Shown here: in pieces, positions 1-8,061 of the stretch | Layout: the number at the start of each line of letters is the position of its first letter | Numbering within the stretch: the stretch's first letter is position 1 | DNA from: Amycolatopsis sp. NBC_00345 | GTDB lineage: Bacteria > Actinomycetota > Actinomycetes > Mycobacteriales > Pseudonocardiaceae | Length of the DNA stretch: 64,000 bases | Assembly: GCF_036116635.1 (NCBI RefSeq) | Contig: NZ_CP107995.1 | Location: forward strand, 9,424,001-9,488,000 | Direction of reading: 5' to 3' | Notes under the pieces: generated by a model | The model's database searches: none | The model's input: only the letters and a program-made list of their open reading frames with translations | What the model was told of the DNA's origin: nothing | Translations under genes and position numbers: made by a program

Positions 1-687
1 GTCACGTTGGAGGTCGGCAACGACGTCCTCGCGCTGCTGCGCGCCGGCAGCTCGGACGGCACCGGCGTCGCCGTGGTGTGCGGCGCGGGAATCAACGGCA
101 TCGGCGTCGGACCGGACGGCCGCGTGTACCGGTTTCCCGCGCTGGGCCGGCTTTCCGGCGACTGGGGCGGCGGCTACCGGCTCGGTGAGGAGGCCCTGTG
201 GTGGGCCGTCCGCGCGGAGGACGGCCGTGGCCCCCGGACGGAACTGCAGGCCGCGGTGGCGGGCTTCTTCGGCCGGCCGACGCTGCTGGATGTGGTGCAG
301 GGCCTGCATTTCGGCGAGCTGGACTCAGCGTCCATCCACGGGCTGTGCCCGCTGCTGTTCGAGGTCGCGGCCGACGGCGACGAGGTGGCGCAGCAGGTGG
401 TCGCGCGGTTCGTCGAGGAGGTGAGCGTGCTGGTCGCGGTGATCCTGCGGCGGCTGGACCTCACCGAGTCGGCCCCGGAGGTGATCCTCGGCGGCGGTGT
501 GCTGACCGGTGTCGGCGCGCCGGTGATCGCGGAGATCGAGCGGCGCTGCCTCAAGGTGGCGCCGCTCGCGCGAGTGCGGGTGGTCGACGTGAACCCCGTC
601 GTCGGCGCGGCCCTGTTCGGCCTCGACGCGCTCGGCTCACCCGCGTCGGCGAAGGCCGCGCTGAAGGCCGCCACCCAGCGGGCCTGA
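1..687 (+). CDS. BadF/BadG-type ATPase, N-acetylglucosamine kinase-like (3' part)
   Basis: The 5' end lies outside the window; 228 residues remain. The fragment opens with a NDVLALLRAG stretch and then a GTGVAVVCGAGING block, which is the nucleotide-binding (phosphate 2) region of the ASKHA sugar kinase/BadF-BadG-BcrA-BcrD fold. A later LGGGVLTG motif fits the adenosine-binding segment. Members phosphorylate N-acetylglucosamine or similar amino sugars in the cytosol, or act as ATPase components. The substrate cannot be told from this half. The gene ends in TGA ten bases before a perfect palindrome and converges on the SRPBCC gene. Family assignment is firm; the GlcNAc kinase role is an inference. 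Confidence 0.75.
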   Translation, partial: VTLEVGNDVLALLRAGSSDGTGVAVVCGAGINGIGVGPDGRVYRFPALGRLSGDWGGGYRLGEEALWWAVRAEDGRGPRTELQAAVAGFFGRPTLLDVVQGLHFGELDSASIHGLCPLLFEVAADGDEVAQQVVARFVEEVSVLVAVILRRLDLTESAPEVILGGGVLTGVGAPVIAEIERRCLKVAPLARVRVVDVNPVVGAALFGLDALGSPASAKAALKAATQRA

Positions 688-696
688 CCTCCGAAG

Positions 697-747
697 CCGT
701 TAAGGCCTCCTTACCCGCGTCCGACGCGGGTAAGGAGGCCTTAACGG
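697..747. terminator. Perfect 25-bp palindrome, likely bidirectional terminator
   Basis: Two perfectly complementary 25-base arms (697-721 and 723-747) flank a single base. The arms begin CCGTTAAGGCCTCC. It sits between two convergent genes, the usual place for a shared terminator. A close relative of the same palindrome lies at 49651-49701, also between convergent genes, so this is a repeat family as well as a terminator candidate. Confidence 0.7.
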
Positions 748-765
748 ACTTCGACCAAGCGGGGG

Positions 766-1278
766 TCAGCGGACCGCGACGGTTTCGCCGGTTTCCAGCA
801 GGGACTTGAGGTCCGAGAGGACCCAGGCCCAGCCGCCGCCCGCGTTCTGCCCGGGGCCGGCGTTGAGGTCCTCGTGCACCCCGGCGACCATCGCGGCGTG
901 GTTCGGCGCGCCGGTGACGTCGTGGGTGATGGTGAGCCGGGTGCCCGTCGACTGGGTTTCCTCGATGTCGTAGGTGAGCGTGGTGTACGGCTCCGCGATC
1001 AGGCTCGGGTCCATCAGCAGCCGCCAGGTGATGACCAGTCTGCGCGGCGGGTCGACCTCGACGACCTCGCCGTCGAGCAGGTCACCGGTGTACCCGGCGT
1101 CGATGAAGTCCTGCGTCGGGCGGAAGCGGTGCTTGCCGCCGGCCTGGAGGTCGAAGTCGGCCAGGCCGCCGTAGCCGTACTTCGCCGTCCACTCGGGCTT
1201 GGTGATGGCGTCCCAGATCGCCTGCGGGCTCGCCTTGATGTAAACGCGGTTGACCTGCACGGTCTTCGTCTCGGTCAT
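766..1278 (-). CDS. SRPBCC / AHSA1-like domain protein
   Basis: A 170-residue single-domain protein of the START/SRPBCC superfamily (AHSA1 branch). It starts MTETKTVQVNRVYIKASPQ and has the family segment AIWDAITKPEWTAKYGYGG followed by a beta-rich hydrophobic-cavity fold. Such proteins bind small hydrophobic ligands; no ligand can be assigned. The start was chosen because its ATG overlaps the stop of the upstream ArsR-type gene by four bases (ATGA, 1275-1278), showing translational coupling. The ArsR-SRPBCC pair is a recurrent actinobacterial two-gene module in which the regulator controls its own operon. Confidence 0.85.
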   Translation of the reverse strand: MTETKTVQVNRVYIKASPQAIWDAITKPEWTAKYGYGGLADFDLQAGGKHRFRPTQDFIDAGYTGDLLDGEVVEVDPPRRLVITWRLLMDPSLIAEPYTTLTYDIEETQSTGTRLTITHDVTGAPNHAAMVAGVHEDLNAGPGQNAGGGWAWVLSDLKSLLETGETVAVR

Positions 1279-1601
1279 TCTGGTGGCTCCTTCTCCAGTT
1301 CGGCTTTGAGGTCGAGCAGCGCCGCGGTGTGACGGGCGGTGTACTTGCCGATCCACCGGTCGTGGATCTGGCGGATCGGCACCGCGTTCAGGAAGTGCCG
1401 CTTCTCGCGCCCCTCCTTGCGGCTGATGACCAGCCCGGCCTCCTCCAGCAGCTTCAGGTGTTTCATCACGCCGAAGCGCGTCATGTCCACTTCGGACTCC
1501 AGCTCGCCCAGTGTCCGCCCGTCTCGCGCGAACAGCTGGTCGAGCAGGAACCGCCGGGTGGGATCCGCCAGCGCCTTGAACACCAGGTCGTCATCCGGCA
1601 T
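1275..1601 (-). CDS. ArsR-family winged-helix transcriptional regulator
   Basis: This 108-residue protein starts MPDDDLVFKALADPTRR, the standard opening of ArsR regulators that pair with SRPBCC genes. The recognition helix region reads MTRFGVMKHLKLLEEAGL, followed by a wing (VISRKEGREKRHF). I see no CxC-type metal site, so it is probably not a metal sensor. An in-frame start 12 codons upstream exists but would run through the inverted repeat at 1615-1630; the shorter start matches the family. It is the first gene of a two-gene operon with the SRPBCC gene. Confidence 0.88.
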   Translation of the reverse strand: MPDDDLVFKALADPTRRFLLDQLFARDGRTLGELESEVDMTRFGVMKHLKLLEEAGLVISRKEGREKRHFLNAVPIRQIHDRWIGKYTARHTAALLDLKAELEKEPPE

Positions 1602-1614
1602 GGAGGAAGGATAG

Positions 1615-1630
1615 GTGACCAAAAGGTCAC
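1615..1630. promoter_or_regulatory. Candidate ArsR autoregulatory operator
   Basis: A perfect inverted repeat GTGACC-AAAA-GGTCAC lies 13 bases upstream of the ArsR start codon. Its symmetry and place suit a dimeric winged-helix repressor acting on its own promoter. The link to this regulator is an inference. Confidence 0.5.
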
Positions 1631-1653
1631 ATGTCAACCGGGAGCCGTGCCGA

Positions 1654-2157
1654 TCAGCCGAACATGTTCGCGGGCAGGCCGGACTGCTTGAGGATGTCGG
1701 CGACGCTGTAGTAGTCGTCGTCCGAGACGATCTTGTCGCCCTGCATCTTGAGTACCGCGACGGCGGGCACGGAGAACGGCTTGGGCGCGCCTTCCATCTG
1801 GCCGGTGAAGGTCCATTGGAGAGTGACCTGGTCGCCGCCGGCGAAGGAGTTGGTGACCTTGAGGCCGGCGTTGTGGACGTACTGGTGGGTGCGGGCGGCC
1901 CAGGCCGTGACGCCGTCGGTGCCGTTGCTGGTCTTCTGGAAGGCGTGGTCGGTGTAGCGGGCGCCGTCCTTGACGAACAGCTCGGAAACGGCCTTGGGGT
2001 CGGCGTTGTTCCAGGCGGCGTCCCACTTGGCGGCGATCTCCGGGGTGCCCTTGGAACCGTTGTCGTCGCCCGAGCCGCAGGCGGCGAGTCCGCCCAGTGC
2101 GGCGATGCCGAGCACGCTGGCGGCGATGGTGGTGGTGACGGAGCGACGGATGGCCAT
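1654..2157 (-). CDS. SnoaL-like / SgcJ-type lipoprotein
   Basis: A 167-residue exported lipoprotein. A lipoprotein signal peptide ends in a lipobox LAAC with the acylated cysteine at residue 27. The mature part resembles the SgcJ/EcaC branch of the NTF2-like (SnoaL) fold: an IAAKWDAAWNNADPKAVSELF helix-turn segment, then a curved sheet around a cavity. Known members are small binding or catalytic proteins of uncertain substrate. The ATG at 2157 has a good ribosome-binding site (AGGAG, 8 bases upstream). It stands alone between the ArsR operon and gntP. Confidence 0.75.
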   Translation of the reverse strand: MAIRRSVTTTIAASVLGIAALGGLAACGSGDDNGSKGTPEIAAKWDAAWNNADPKAVSELFVKDGARYTDHAFQKTSNGTDGVTAWAARTHQYVHNAGLKVTNSFAGGDQVTLQWTFTGQMEGAPKPFSVPAVAVLKMQGDKIVSDDDYYSVADILKQSGLPANMFG

Positions 2158-2262
2158 GACTTCTTCTCCTGAGTGGCGTTGTGATTGATCGGTCACTAAG
2201 TATGTAACCGCACACTCACAACCGTGTCAACAAACTTTCGGGCAAGGCGCGAAACCGACAAA

Positions 2263-2299
2263 ACAGCGCCGCAGGACCGGGGTGGTCCTGCGGCGCTGT
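2263..2299 (-). terminator. Intrinsic terminator of gntP
   Basis: Sixteen-base complementary arms (2263-2278 and 2284-2299) flank a five-base loop. On the minus strand the hairpin is followed by a T-rich run (TTTTGTC), giving a standard rho-independent terminator directly after the gntP stop. Confidence 0.85.
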
Positions 2300-2328
2300 G
2301 TGTCTGAGGGCTGGGTAGGAGCAGGTGT

Positions 2329-3696
2329 CTAGAGCAGGGCGCCGAGCGGGAGGATCAGCGCGATCGCGACCACCGAGATGATCGTCTCCATCACCGACCA
2401 GGTCTTCAGCGTCTGGCCGACGGACATCCCGAAGTACTCCTTGACCAGCCAGAACCCGGCGTCGTTCACGTGTGAGAAGAACAGCGAGCCCGCGCCGATG
2501 GCGAGCACCAGCAGGGCGTTGTGCGTCGGGTCGAGGGTGGCGGCCAGCGGGGCGACGATGCCGGCGGCGGACACGGTCGCGACCGTCGCCGAGCCCGTGG
2601 CCAGCCGGATCGCGACAGCGACCAGCCAGCCCAGCAGCAGCGGGGAGAAGTGGGCGCCGGTGGCGAGGCTGGTGATCACGTCGCCGACGCCGGCGTCCAC
2701 CAGCGTCTGCTTGAACCCGCCGCCCGCGGCGACGATGAGCATGATGCCGGCGATCGGGCCGAGCGACTCGCCGATGATCGCGGTCAGCCGGGCGCGGTCG
2801 AGGCGCGCGGGGCGGCCCAGCAGGACCATGCCGACGAGCACGGCGAGCAGCAGGGCCACCAGCGGGTCGCCGATGAAGTCGAGCACGCGGCGGACGCCGT
2901 TTTCCTTGCCCGCCAAGATGTCCGCCAGCGCCTTGGCCAGCATGAGCACCACAGGAAGGAGCACAGTGGACAGTGTCGCGGCGAAGCTCGGCCGGTCGTC
3001 GGCGTCGCTGCGCTTCGAATCGGGAACGAGCCGCTCGGGCGGCGTGGCGTCGGGCACGAGCTTCGCCGCCAGGCGGCCGAACAGCGGGCCCGCGATGACC
3101 ACCGTCGGCAGGCCGACGAGCAGGCCGAGGGCGAGCGTGATGCCGACGTTCGCGCCCAGCGCGCCCGCGGCCGCGAGCGGGCCGGGGTGCGGCGGGATCA
3201 GGCCGTGCAGCACCGACAGCCCGGCCAGCGCCGGAACTCCCAGCAGCAGCACGGGTTTCCCGCTGCGCTTGGCGACCAGCAGCACCACCGGGATCAGCAT
3301 CACCAGGCCGATCTCGAAGAACATCGGCAGCCCGATCAGTGCGGCCACCAGCGCCATCGCCCACGGCAGCCCGCGGCCGCGCACCCGGCCGAGCACGGTG
3401 TCCACGATCCGGTCGGCGCCGCCGGAGTCGGCCAGCAGCTTGCCGAGCATCGCGCCGAACGCGATCAGCACGCCCACCGACGCGATGGTGCTGCCGACCC
3501 CGGTCTCGAAGCTCTTCAGCAACTTGTCGACCGGCATCCCGGCGACCAGGCCGAGCACGGCGGAGCCGAGGGTGAGCGCGAGCAGCGGGTGCAGCTTCAC
3601 CTTGCTGATTCCGGCGACGATCACGGCGATGGCGAGCACCGTCGCGCCGATCAGGCGGGTGTCGTGGCCGGTCCAGCCGGCGGCGAGGGTGGTCAT
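2329..3696 (-). CDS. gntP: Gluconate:H+ symporter, GntP family
   Basis: A 455-residue integral membrane protein with about 12 hydrophobic segments, typical of the GntP/gluconate permease family (about 440-450 residues). Visible family features are the glycine-rich helices near the N-terminus (LHPLLALTLGSAVLGLVAGM), SVGVLIAFGAMLGKLLADSGGADRI, and GLIPPHPGPLAAAGALGANVG in the middle. It imports gluconate or a related sugar acid. The ATG at 3696 is preceded by GGAGG. It lies 88 bases downstream of gntK on the same strand and ends in a strong terminator. The gluconate substrate rests on family and on the kinase neighbour. Confidence 0.88.
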   Translation of the reverse strand: MTTLAAGWTGHDTRLIGATVLAIAVIVAGISKVKLHPLLALTLGSAVLGLVAGMPVDKLLKSFETGVGSTIASVGVLIAFGAMLGKLLADSGGADRIVDTVLGRVRGRGLPWAMALVAALIGLPMFFEIGLVMLIPVVLLVAKRSGKPVLLLGVPALAGLSVLHGLIPPHPGPLAAAGALGANVGITLALGLLVGLPTVVIAGPLFGRLAAKLVPDATPPERLVPDSKRSDADDRPSFAATLSTVLLPVVLMLAKALADILAGKENGVRRVLDFIGDPLVALLLAVLVGMVLLGRPARLDRARLTAIIGESLGPIAGIMLIVAAGGGFKQTLVDAGVGDVITSLATGAHFSPLLLGWLVAVAIRLATGSATVATVSAAGIVAPLAATLDPTHNALLVLAIGAGSLFFSHVNDAGFWLVKEYFGMSVGQTLKTWSVMETIISVVAIALILPLGALL

Positions 3697-3784
3697 GCGT
3701 CCTCCTCGATGGACGCGGCGAGCCGCGACTGTATCTCCGCGTCGGCCAGGCATGGCGCCGATGATTCGGACCTGCAAGCAGTCC

Positions 3785-4279
3785 TCATGCGCGCTCCCGG
3801 AAGCCGGCCAGTGCGGCGGCGATGATGTCAGTGGGGCTTTCGGCGATGTCGAAGACGCGGCCCGGCTCGTCCGGCTGCAGCGGCTCGAGGTCCGCGAGCT
3901 GGGAGTCGAGCAGCGAGACGGGCATGAAGTGGCCCGTGCGTGTCTTCATCCGCTCGGCGAGGACGGCCCGGTCGCCGTCCAGGTGCAGGAACCAGACGCG
4001 GCCGCCGGTCCGGAGGACGTCGCGGTAACGGCGCTTGAGCGCGGACGACGTGACCACACCGCCGGTCTCCTGGTGCCGCCGGATCCACTCGGCGATGGAC
4101 TCGAGCCACGGCGCGCGGTCCGCGTCCGTGAGCGCGTGGCCCGCGGTCATCTTGTCGATGTTGGCCTGCGGGTGGAAAGTGTCGGCCTCGGCGTACTCGA
4201 CGCCCAGCTGTTCGGCCAGCGCCGTGCCGACCGTCGTCTTGCCGGATCCCGAAACGCCCATCACCACGATGACGGTCAT
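3785..4279 (-). CDS. gntK: Gluconokinase
   Basis: A 164-residue kinase of the thermoresistant gluconokinase (GntK) family that converts gluconate to 6-phosphogluconate for the pentose phosphate or Entner-Doudoroff route. It starts MTVIVVMGVSGSGKTTVG, giving a P-loop at residues 8-16. The family motifs EADTFHPQANIDKM and SSALKRRYRD are present, and length is normal. The ATG at 4279 is preceded by GGGAGGTG. It is the first gene of the gntK-gntP unit and is read divergently from the GntR regulator, with paired operators between them. Confidence 0.93.
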   Translation of the reverse strand: MTVIVVMGVSGSGKTTVGTALAEQLGVEYAEADTFHPQANIDKMTAGHALTDADRAPWLESIAEWIRRHQETGGVVTSSALKRRYRDVLRTGGRVWFLHLDGDRAVLAERMKTRTGHFMPVSLLDSQLADLEPLQPDEPGRVFDIAESPTDIIAAALAGFRERA

Positions 4280-4321
4280 CCGCACCTCCCACGTCTTTGT
4301 GCCCGGAGCAGTCAAACTCAA

Positions 4322-4353
4322 AAGTACTACTTAATCAAGAAGAAGTACTACTT
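4322..4353. promoter_or_regulatory. Paired GntR-type operators in the gntK/gntR divergent region
   Basis: The 15-base sequence AAGTACTACTTAATC occurs twice (4322-4336 and 4343-4357), exactly 21 bases apart, two helical turns. Each copy contains a perfect odd palindrome AAGTA-C-TACTT, the style of site bound by FadR-subfamily GntR dimers. The pair lies between the starts of gntK and gntR, so it could regulate both. Sequence and spacing are seen; binding is inferred. Confidence 0.65.
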
Positions 4354-4381
4354 AATCGAATCAGAGGGTTAGGTTGGCCGG

Positions 4382-5077
4382 GTGGGGAGTGACAGGCACG
4401 AGGAAGTCCTCGACGCGCTGGGCGCGGCGATCGCGGGCGGTGAGCTGGCGCCGGGTTCGGTGCTGCGCTCCGACGAGCTGCAGGAGCGCTTCGGGGCGTC
4501 GCGGACCGTCGCGCGCGAGGTGGTGCGCGTGCTGGAGACGATGCGGCTGACCAGCAGCCGGCGGCGCGTCGGCGTGATCGTGCGCGAACCGGCCGAGTGG
4601 AACCACTACGACCCGCGGCTGATCCGCTGGCAGCTGGACGGCCCGGGCCGCGCCGTCGCCCTGCGGACCCTGACCGAGCTGCGGTCCGGCGTCGAGCCGT
4701 GCGCCGCGCGGTTCGCGGCCCTGCGCGCGACGCCGGAGGACCGCGGCCGGCTGCGCGCGCTGGCGGCGCACCTCGAGCGCACGGCGCGGGCGCGGGACCT
4801 GCCGACGTTCCTCGGCCACGACGTCGCCTTCCACGACCTGCTGCTGGCGGCCTCGGGGAACCCGATGTTCGCGCAGCTGTCGTCAGTGGTCGCCGAGGTG
4901 CTGGCGGGCCGCACGGAACACGGTCTGATGCCGGCGGAACCGCAGCCGGAGGCCGTCGCCCTGCACGTGGAGGTCGCCCGCGCCGTCGACGCCGGCGAGG
5001 CCGACCGGGCGGAGCGCGCGATGCGCGACATCGTCGACCAGGCACGCGACGAGATCGCCGCCGCCGTGGCCGGGTAA
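4382..5077 (+). CDS. GntR-family (FadR subfamily) gluconate regulator
   Basis: A 231-residue repressor with an N-terminal winged helix (roughly residues 5-70: GELAPGSVLRSDELQERFG, then ASRTVAREVVRVLETMRL) and a C-terminal all-helical FCD ligand domain containing LGHDVAFHDLLLAASGNPM. The FCD domain usually binds a sugar acid or other carboxylate through a metal. Its divergence from gntK and gntP suggests gluconate or 6-phosphogluconate as inducer, an inference. The start is GTG at 4382, with an alternative GTG two codons later. The paired palindromes at 4322-4357 are the likely operators. Confidence 0.88.
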   Translation: MGSDRHEEVLDALGAAIAGGELAPGSVLRSDELQERFGASRTVAREVVRVLETMRLTSSRRRVGVIVREPAEWNHYDPRLIRWQLDGPGRAVALRTLTELRSGVEPCAARFAALRATPEDRGRLRALAAHLERTARARDLPTFLGHDVAFHDLLLAASGNPMFAQLSSVVAEVLAGRTEHGLMPAEPQPEAVALHVEVARAVDAGEADRAERAMRDIVDQARDEIAAAVAG

Positions 5078-5120
5078 TCTCGGGCCCGCACTCGACTTTT
5101 CACGAATCCGGGGGGCTTCT

Positions 5121-6218
5121 GTGAGCGCGGCGCGCGCTATCGGCTTAATGCTGGGCCTGGCGGCAGACGGCGTCCTGGGCAACCCTCGGAAACGCCCGCC
5201 GGTCACCGCTTTCCGGCGGCTGGCCTCGACACCGGGTGCTCCGGTGGGGCGGGATGCTGGGGTGGCGACCTCGACCCAGGCCTCAGGGCCTCCGGCCGCT
5301 GCCGCTGCGGCTGCGACCTCGGCGACCGCGGCTGCGACTTCGTCCCCATCTGCCGCCACGCCACGATCTGACTCGCCAACCCCACTCGTCCCGATAACCC
5401 CAGCCGCCCCCGCGTCGGTGCGGTCCGTTGTGGTCGGGTTGGGCGTGGCGGCTGCGGCGGTGGCTGTCGGGGTGGTCGTCGAGCGGGCCGGGCGGGGGCG
5501 GCCGGTGGTGCAGGCCGCGACGACGGCCGTCACGACGTGGGCGGTCGTCGGCGCCGCGGGGCTCGCCACGCAGGGCACCGAGCTGGCGCGCGAACTCGAA
5601 GAGGGCCGCCTTGAACCGGCCCGCGGCACACTGTCCGAATTGGACACCCGGGTCGCGGACGGGCTCGGGCTGATCGCGCTTTCCCGTGCGTCCGTGGAAA
5701 CCCTGGCGGAGAACACGTCCGAAGTGGTCGTCGCGCCGTTGCTGTGGGGTGCGCTCGCGGGGGTGCCGGGCCTGCTGGCGTCCCGCACGATCAGCGTCCT
5801 GCGGCGGGCGGCGCGGGGCAGCACCGGCAGGCACCACTGGGCGGTCGAGCGGATCGACGAGCTGATCCACCTGGTCCCGACCCGCGCCGCGGCGGGCCTG
5901 ACGGTGCTGGCGGCCCCCGTCGTCGGCGGGTCCGCGGGCGGGGCCTGGCGCGCCTGGCGCCGCGACACGATCGCCCACCCGAGCCCGAACGCCGGCCGCG
6001 TCGAGGCCGCTTTCGCCGGTGCGCTGGAAATCCGCGTCGGCGGCCGCACGGTCTACCCGCACGGCGTCGTCGAGCTCCCGGTACTGGGCGTCGGCCGCAA
6101 CCCGGACGCGGGCCACGTGACCAGGGCCGTCGAGCTTTCCCGGGTCGTCGGCTGGCTCGCCGGCGCCACTTCGGTGGTGGTGGCCCTGACCGTGGGCCTG
6201 CGTCACCGCAAGGGCTGA
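5121..6218 (+). CDS. cobD: Adenosylcobinamide-phosphate synthase CobD/CbiB, with low-complexity insert
   Basis: Integral membrane enzyme of cobalamin synthesis that attaches the aminopropanol arm to adenosylcobyric acid. Family landmarks are clear: ARAIGLMLGLAADGVLGNPR at the N-terminus, VETLAENTSEVVVAPLLWGA, then GALAGVPGLLASR, RIDELIHLVPTRAAAG and HPSPNAGRVEAAFAGAL. At 365 residues it is longer than usual. The excess is an Ala/Ser/Thr/Pro-rich stretch at about residues 35-95 that replaces the normal loop after the first helix. The GTG start at 5121 follows a GGGGG ribosome-binding site. Gene order with the SURF1 and LMW-PTP genes matches mycobacteria. Whether the altered N-terminal region affects activity is unknown. 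Confidence 0.85.
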   Translation: MSAARAIGLMLGLAADGVLGNPRKRPPVTAFRRLASTPGAPVGRDAGVATSTQASGPPAAAAAAATSATAAATSSPSAATPRSDSPTPLVPITPAAPASVRSVVVGLGVAAAAVAVGVVVERAGRGRPVVQAATTAVTTWAVVGAAGLATQGTELARELEEGRLEPARGTLSELDTRVADGLGLIALSRASVETLAENTSEVVVAPLLWGALAGVPGLLASRTISVLRRAARGSTGRHHWAVERIDELIHLVPTRAAAGLTVLAAPVVGGSAGGAWRAWRRDTIAHPSPNAGRVEAAFAGALEIRVGGRTVYPHGVVELPVLGVGRNPDAGHVTRAVELSRVVGWLAGATSVVVALTVGLRHRKG

Positions 6219-6222
6219 CCGC

Positions 6223-6654
6223 TCAAGCTCGCCGCAACGTCAGCTCCTTCAGCTCGCCGGCGAGCGCGGGGGAGGCGTAGGTCTTGAGGACGTCGTTACC
6301 TGCCGGGCAGACGCCCAAGTCGGGGCAGGTAAGCGGAATCAGCGCACGAAGCGCTTTCGTAAGGTGCCCGGCCGGCAGCGTGCCGAGCACCTTCTTCACC
6401 CCGAACGCCGAAGCCAGCCCCAGCGTCTCCGCCATGAACTTCGGGAATCCGAGCGCAAGCAGCCCGGCGCTCACCGGCCGTTGGAACAGCTGAGCGTAAG
6501 TGGCCGGATCAATGCCTTTCGCCAGGCTGTTGAGCTTGACGCAGAGGCTATGGCCGAAGCGGTAAGTTGGGCGACGCCGGGTCTTGTCCAGGAGCTGGTT
6601 CGCGAGCTTTACGTAGAAGCCGTCTTCGTCGAAGACGTAGGTGACCGCGTCCAT
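6223..6654 (-). CDS. Hypothetical protein of unknown family
   Basis: I do not recognise this 143-residue frame. From the ATG at 6654 the product begins MDAVTYVFDEDGFYVKLANQ and has a plausible helical composition with two cysteines (TCPDLGVCPAG) near the C-terminus. The frame stays open another 100 codons upstream, but that part is arginine/proline/serine-rich and looks non-coding. No convincing ribosome-binding site is seen. It could be a lineage-specific gene or a decayed remnant. It converges on cobD, with the two stop codons about four bases apart. Confidence 0.35.
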   Translation of the reverse strand: MDAVTYVFDEDGFYVKLANQLLDKTRRRPTYRFGHSLCVKLNSLAKGIDPATYAQLFQRPVSAGLLALGFPKFMAETLGLASAFGVKKVLGTLPAGHLTKALRALIPLTCPDLGVCPAGNDVLKTYASPALAGELKELTLRRA

Positions 6655-7152
6655 CGAGATCGCCGACGGCTGCTTTCTCAGCACCTCGCGCGCGCGGCCG
6701 CGCCGTTCTTGTCGTCGGTCCCGCGGCGGTACGGGGGCCGGGCGAGCATTGGAGAGGGAAGGCCGCGACGGACGCGGAGGCGAGGACGGTTCCCAACGAG
6801 GCGGGTGGACATTGCGGCCGGAACCGCTGCTCGTCCGCTGCTGAGCGGCTTTCCTGGCGCACTCCTGCTCGCGCTCCGATCCTGGGCGGTGGTTGTGACC
6901 GGCGAAGTACCGACAAGGGCGTTCACCTGCGCGAGGCGGCTTCCGGGTTGCCATTCGTTCCACGCTACGAACGAGATCTCAGCAGGTCACTCGGCTGATG
7001 CGGTCGAGCCGAGGCGGCGATGGATCACGCGTTGTGCGTCCACTGCGCCTTGTGGGTCACAGCCGTTCCCTCACGTGAGTGCATCGGATCCGCTCAGCAC
7101 CGCCGCGGTGGCCGGGTCAAAGAGCCTGCTCCCGGCCGAACCAGCAGCCCAC
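6655..7152. other. About 500 bases without a confident gene
   Basis: Open frames here are arginine- and serine-rich on both strands and show no recognisable domain or ribosome-binding site. No strong terminator or repeat was seen. It separates the hypothetical gene from the SURF1 gene and may be degraded sequence. Confidence 0.5.
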
Positions 7153-7983
7153 CTATCGGGCCGCCGTGAACTCCTCGTCGTCCTCGGCCAGCATCTCGGC
7201 GACGGACTTGCGCCGGGTGCGGTCCGTCTTCTCCGTGGTCAGGGCTCCGCCGGGCTTCAGCTCGCGGATGGTGAAGTACAGCCAGCCCAGCACGGCCATG
7301 GTGCCGAACGCGATCCACTGCAGCGCGTACGAGAAGAACGGCCCCGAGTCCAGCTGCGGCAACGGCAGCGCGCCCAGCACGCCGGGCTGGTTCTGGTCGA
7401 GCTGGAAGTAACCGGGCCGGATCGTCAGGCCGGACGAGCGCGCGACCACCTGCGAGTCCACGGTGTAGCTCTGCAGCTTGCCGTCGGTGGACGCGTCGGC
7501 GAAGGCGTTGCGGTGCTTCGGGTCGGCCTCGTCGTTGCGGATGCGCGCGACCACCGTCACCTGTCCGCCCGGCGCGGCGGCGTACGGGAGCACGCCGGAC
7601 TTGTCGTCGAGCCGCACGTAGCCGCGGTCGACGAGGTAGACGATGCCGTCGGACGCGCGTAGCGGTGTAAGGACCTCGAACGCCGCTTCGCCCTGCACGG
7701 TCCGCAGCCGCGCCACGACCTCGGCGGACGGGATGTACGTGCCGGTCAGCGACACCAGGTGCCACTCGTTCTGCTGGTCCGGCGCGGAGCCGGGCGCCAG
7801 CAGCTGCGAGACGGCCGCCGGCTGCGCGGTGAACGACGCGGTCAGCGCGTTGTTCTGCGCCGACTGCTCGGCGTCGCGCCGGAACTGCCATGGCGCCAGG
7901 AGCGTGAAGCAGCAGACGGCGAAGGTGAAGACCACCACCGTCAAGGCCAGCCAGCCTGGCCGGAGCAGAAAGCGCAACCGCAC
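7153..7983 (-). CDS. SURF1-family cytochrome oxidase assembly protein
   Basis: A SURF1-like membrane protein of about 276 residues. It has the family layout: an N-terminal membrane helix (LRPGWLALTVVVFTFAVCC), the PWQFRRDAEQ motif, a large extracytoplasmic domain with LVDRGYVRL, and a C-terminal helix (LQWIAFGTMAVLGWLYFTIREL) followed by a charged tail. SURF1 proteins assist haem a insertion into cytochrome c oxidase. The start is uncertain: GTG at 7983 fits the homologous N-terminus, but GGAGG lies so close that TTG at 7977 is possible. It follows the LMW-PTP gene on the same strand, as in M. tuberculosis (Rv2234-Rv2235). Confidence 0.88.
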   Translation of the reverse strand: MRLRFLLRPGWLALTVVVFTFAVCCFTLLAPWQFRRDAEQSAQNNALTASFTAQPAAVSQLLAPGSAPDQQNEWHLVSLTGTYIPSAEVVARLRTVQGEAAFEVLTPLRASDGIVYLVDRGYVRLDDKSGVLPYAAAPGGQVTVVARIRNDEADPKHRNAFADASTDGKLQSYTVDSQVVARSSGLTIRPGYFQLDQNQPGVLGALPLPQLDSGPFFSYALQWIAFGTMAVLGWLYFTIRELKPGGALTTEKTDRTRRKSVAEMLAEDDEEFTAAR

Positions 7984-8061
7984 CCCTCCACGGTAGGCGG
8001 TCGCCGTCACGGCGCGCGCGGCGACCTCTCCACCAGTGGCTTTCGCGCGGGACAAAGTGCG

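Noticed and set aside
5078..5120. Cobalamin riboswitch before cobD
   Set aside because: Only 43 bases separate gntR from cobD, too short, and no B12-box-like sequence is seen.
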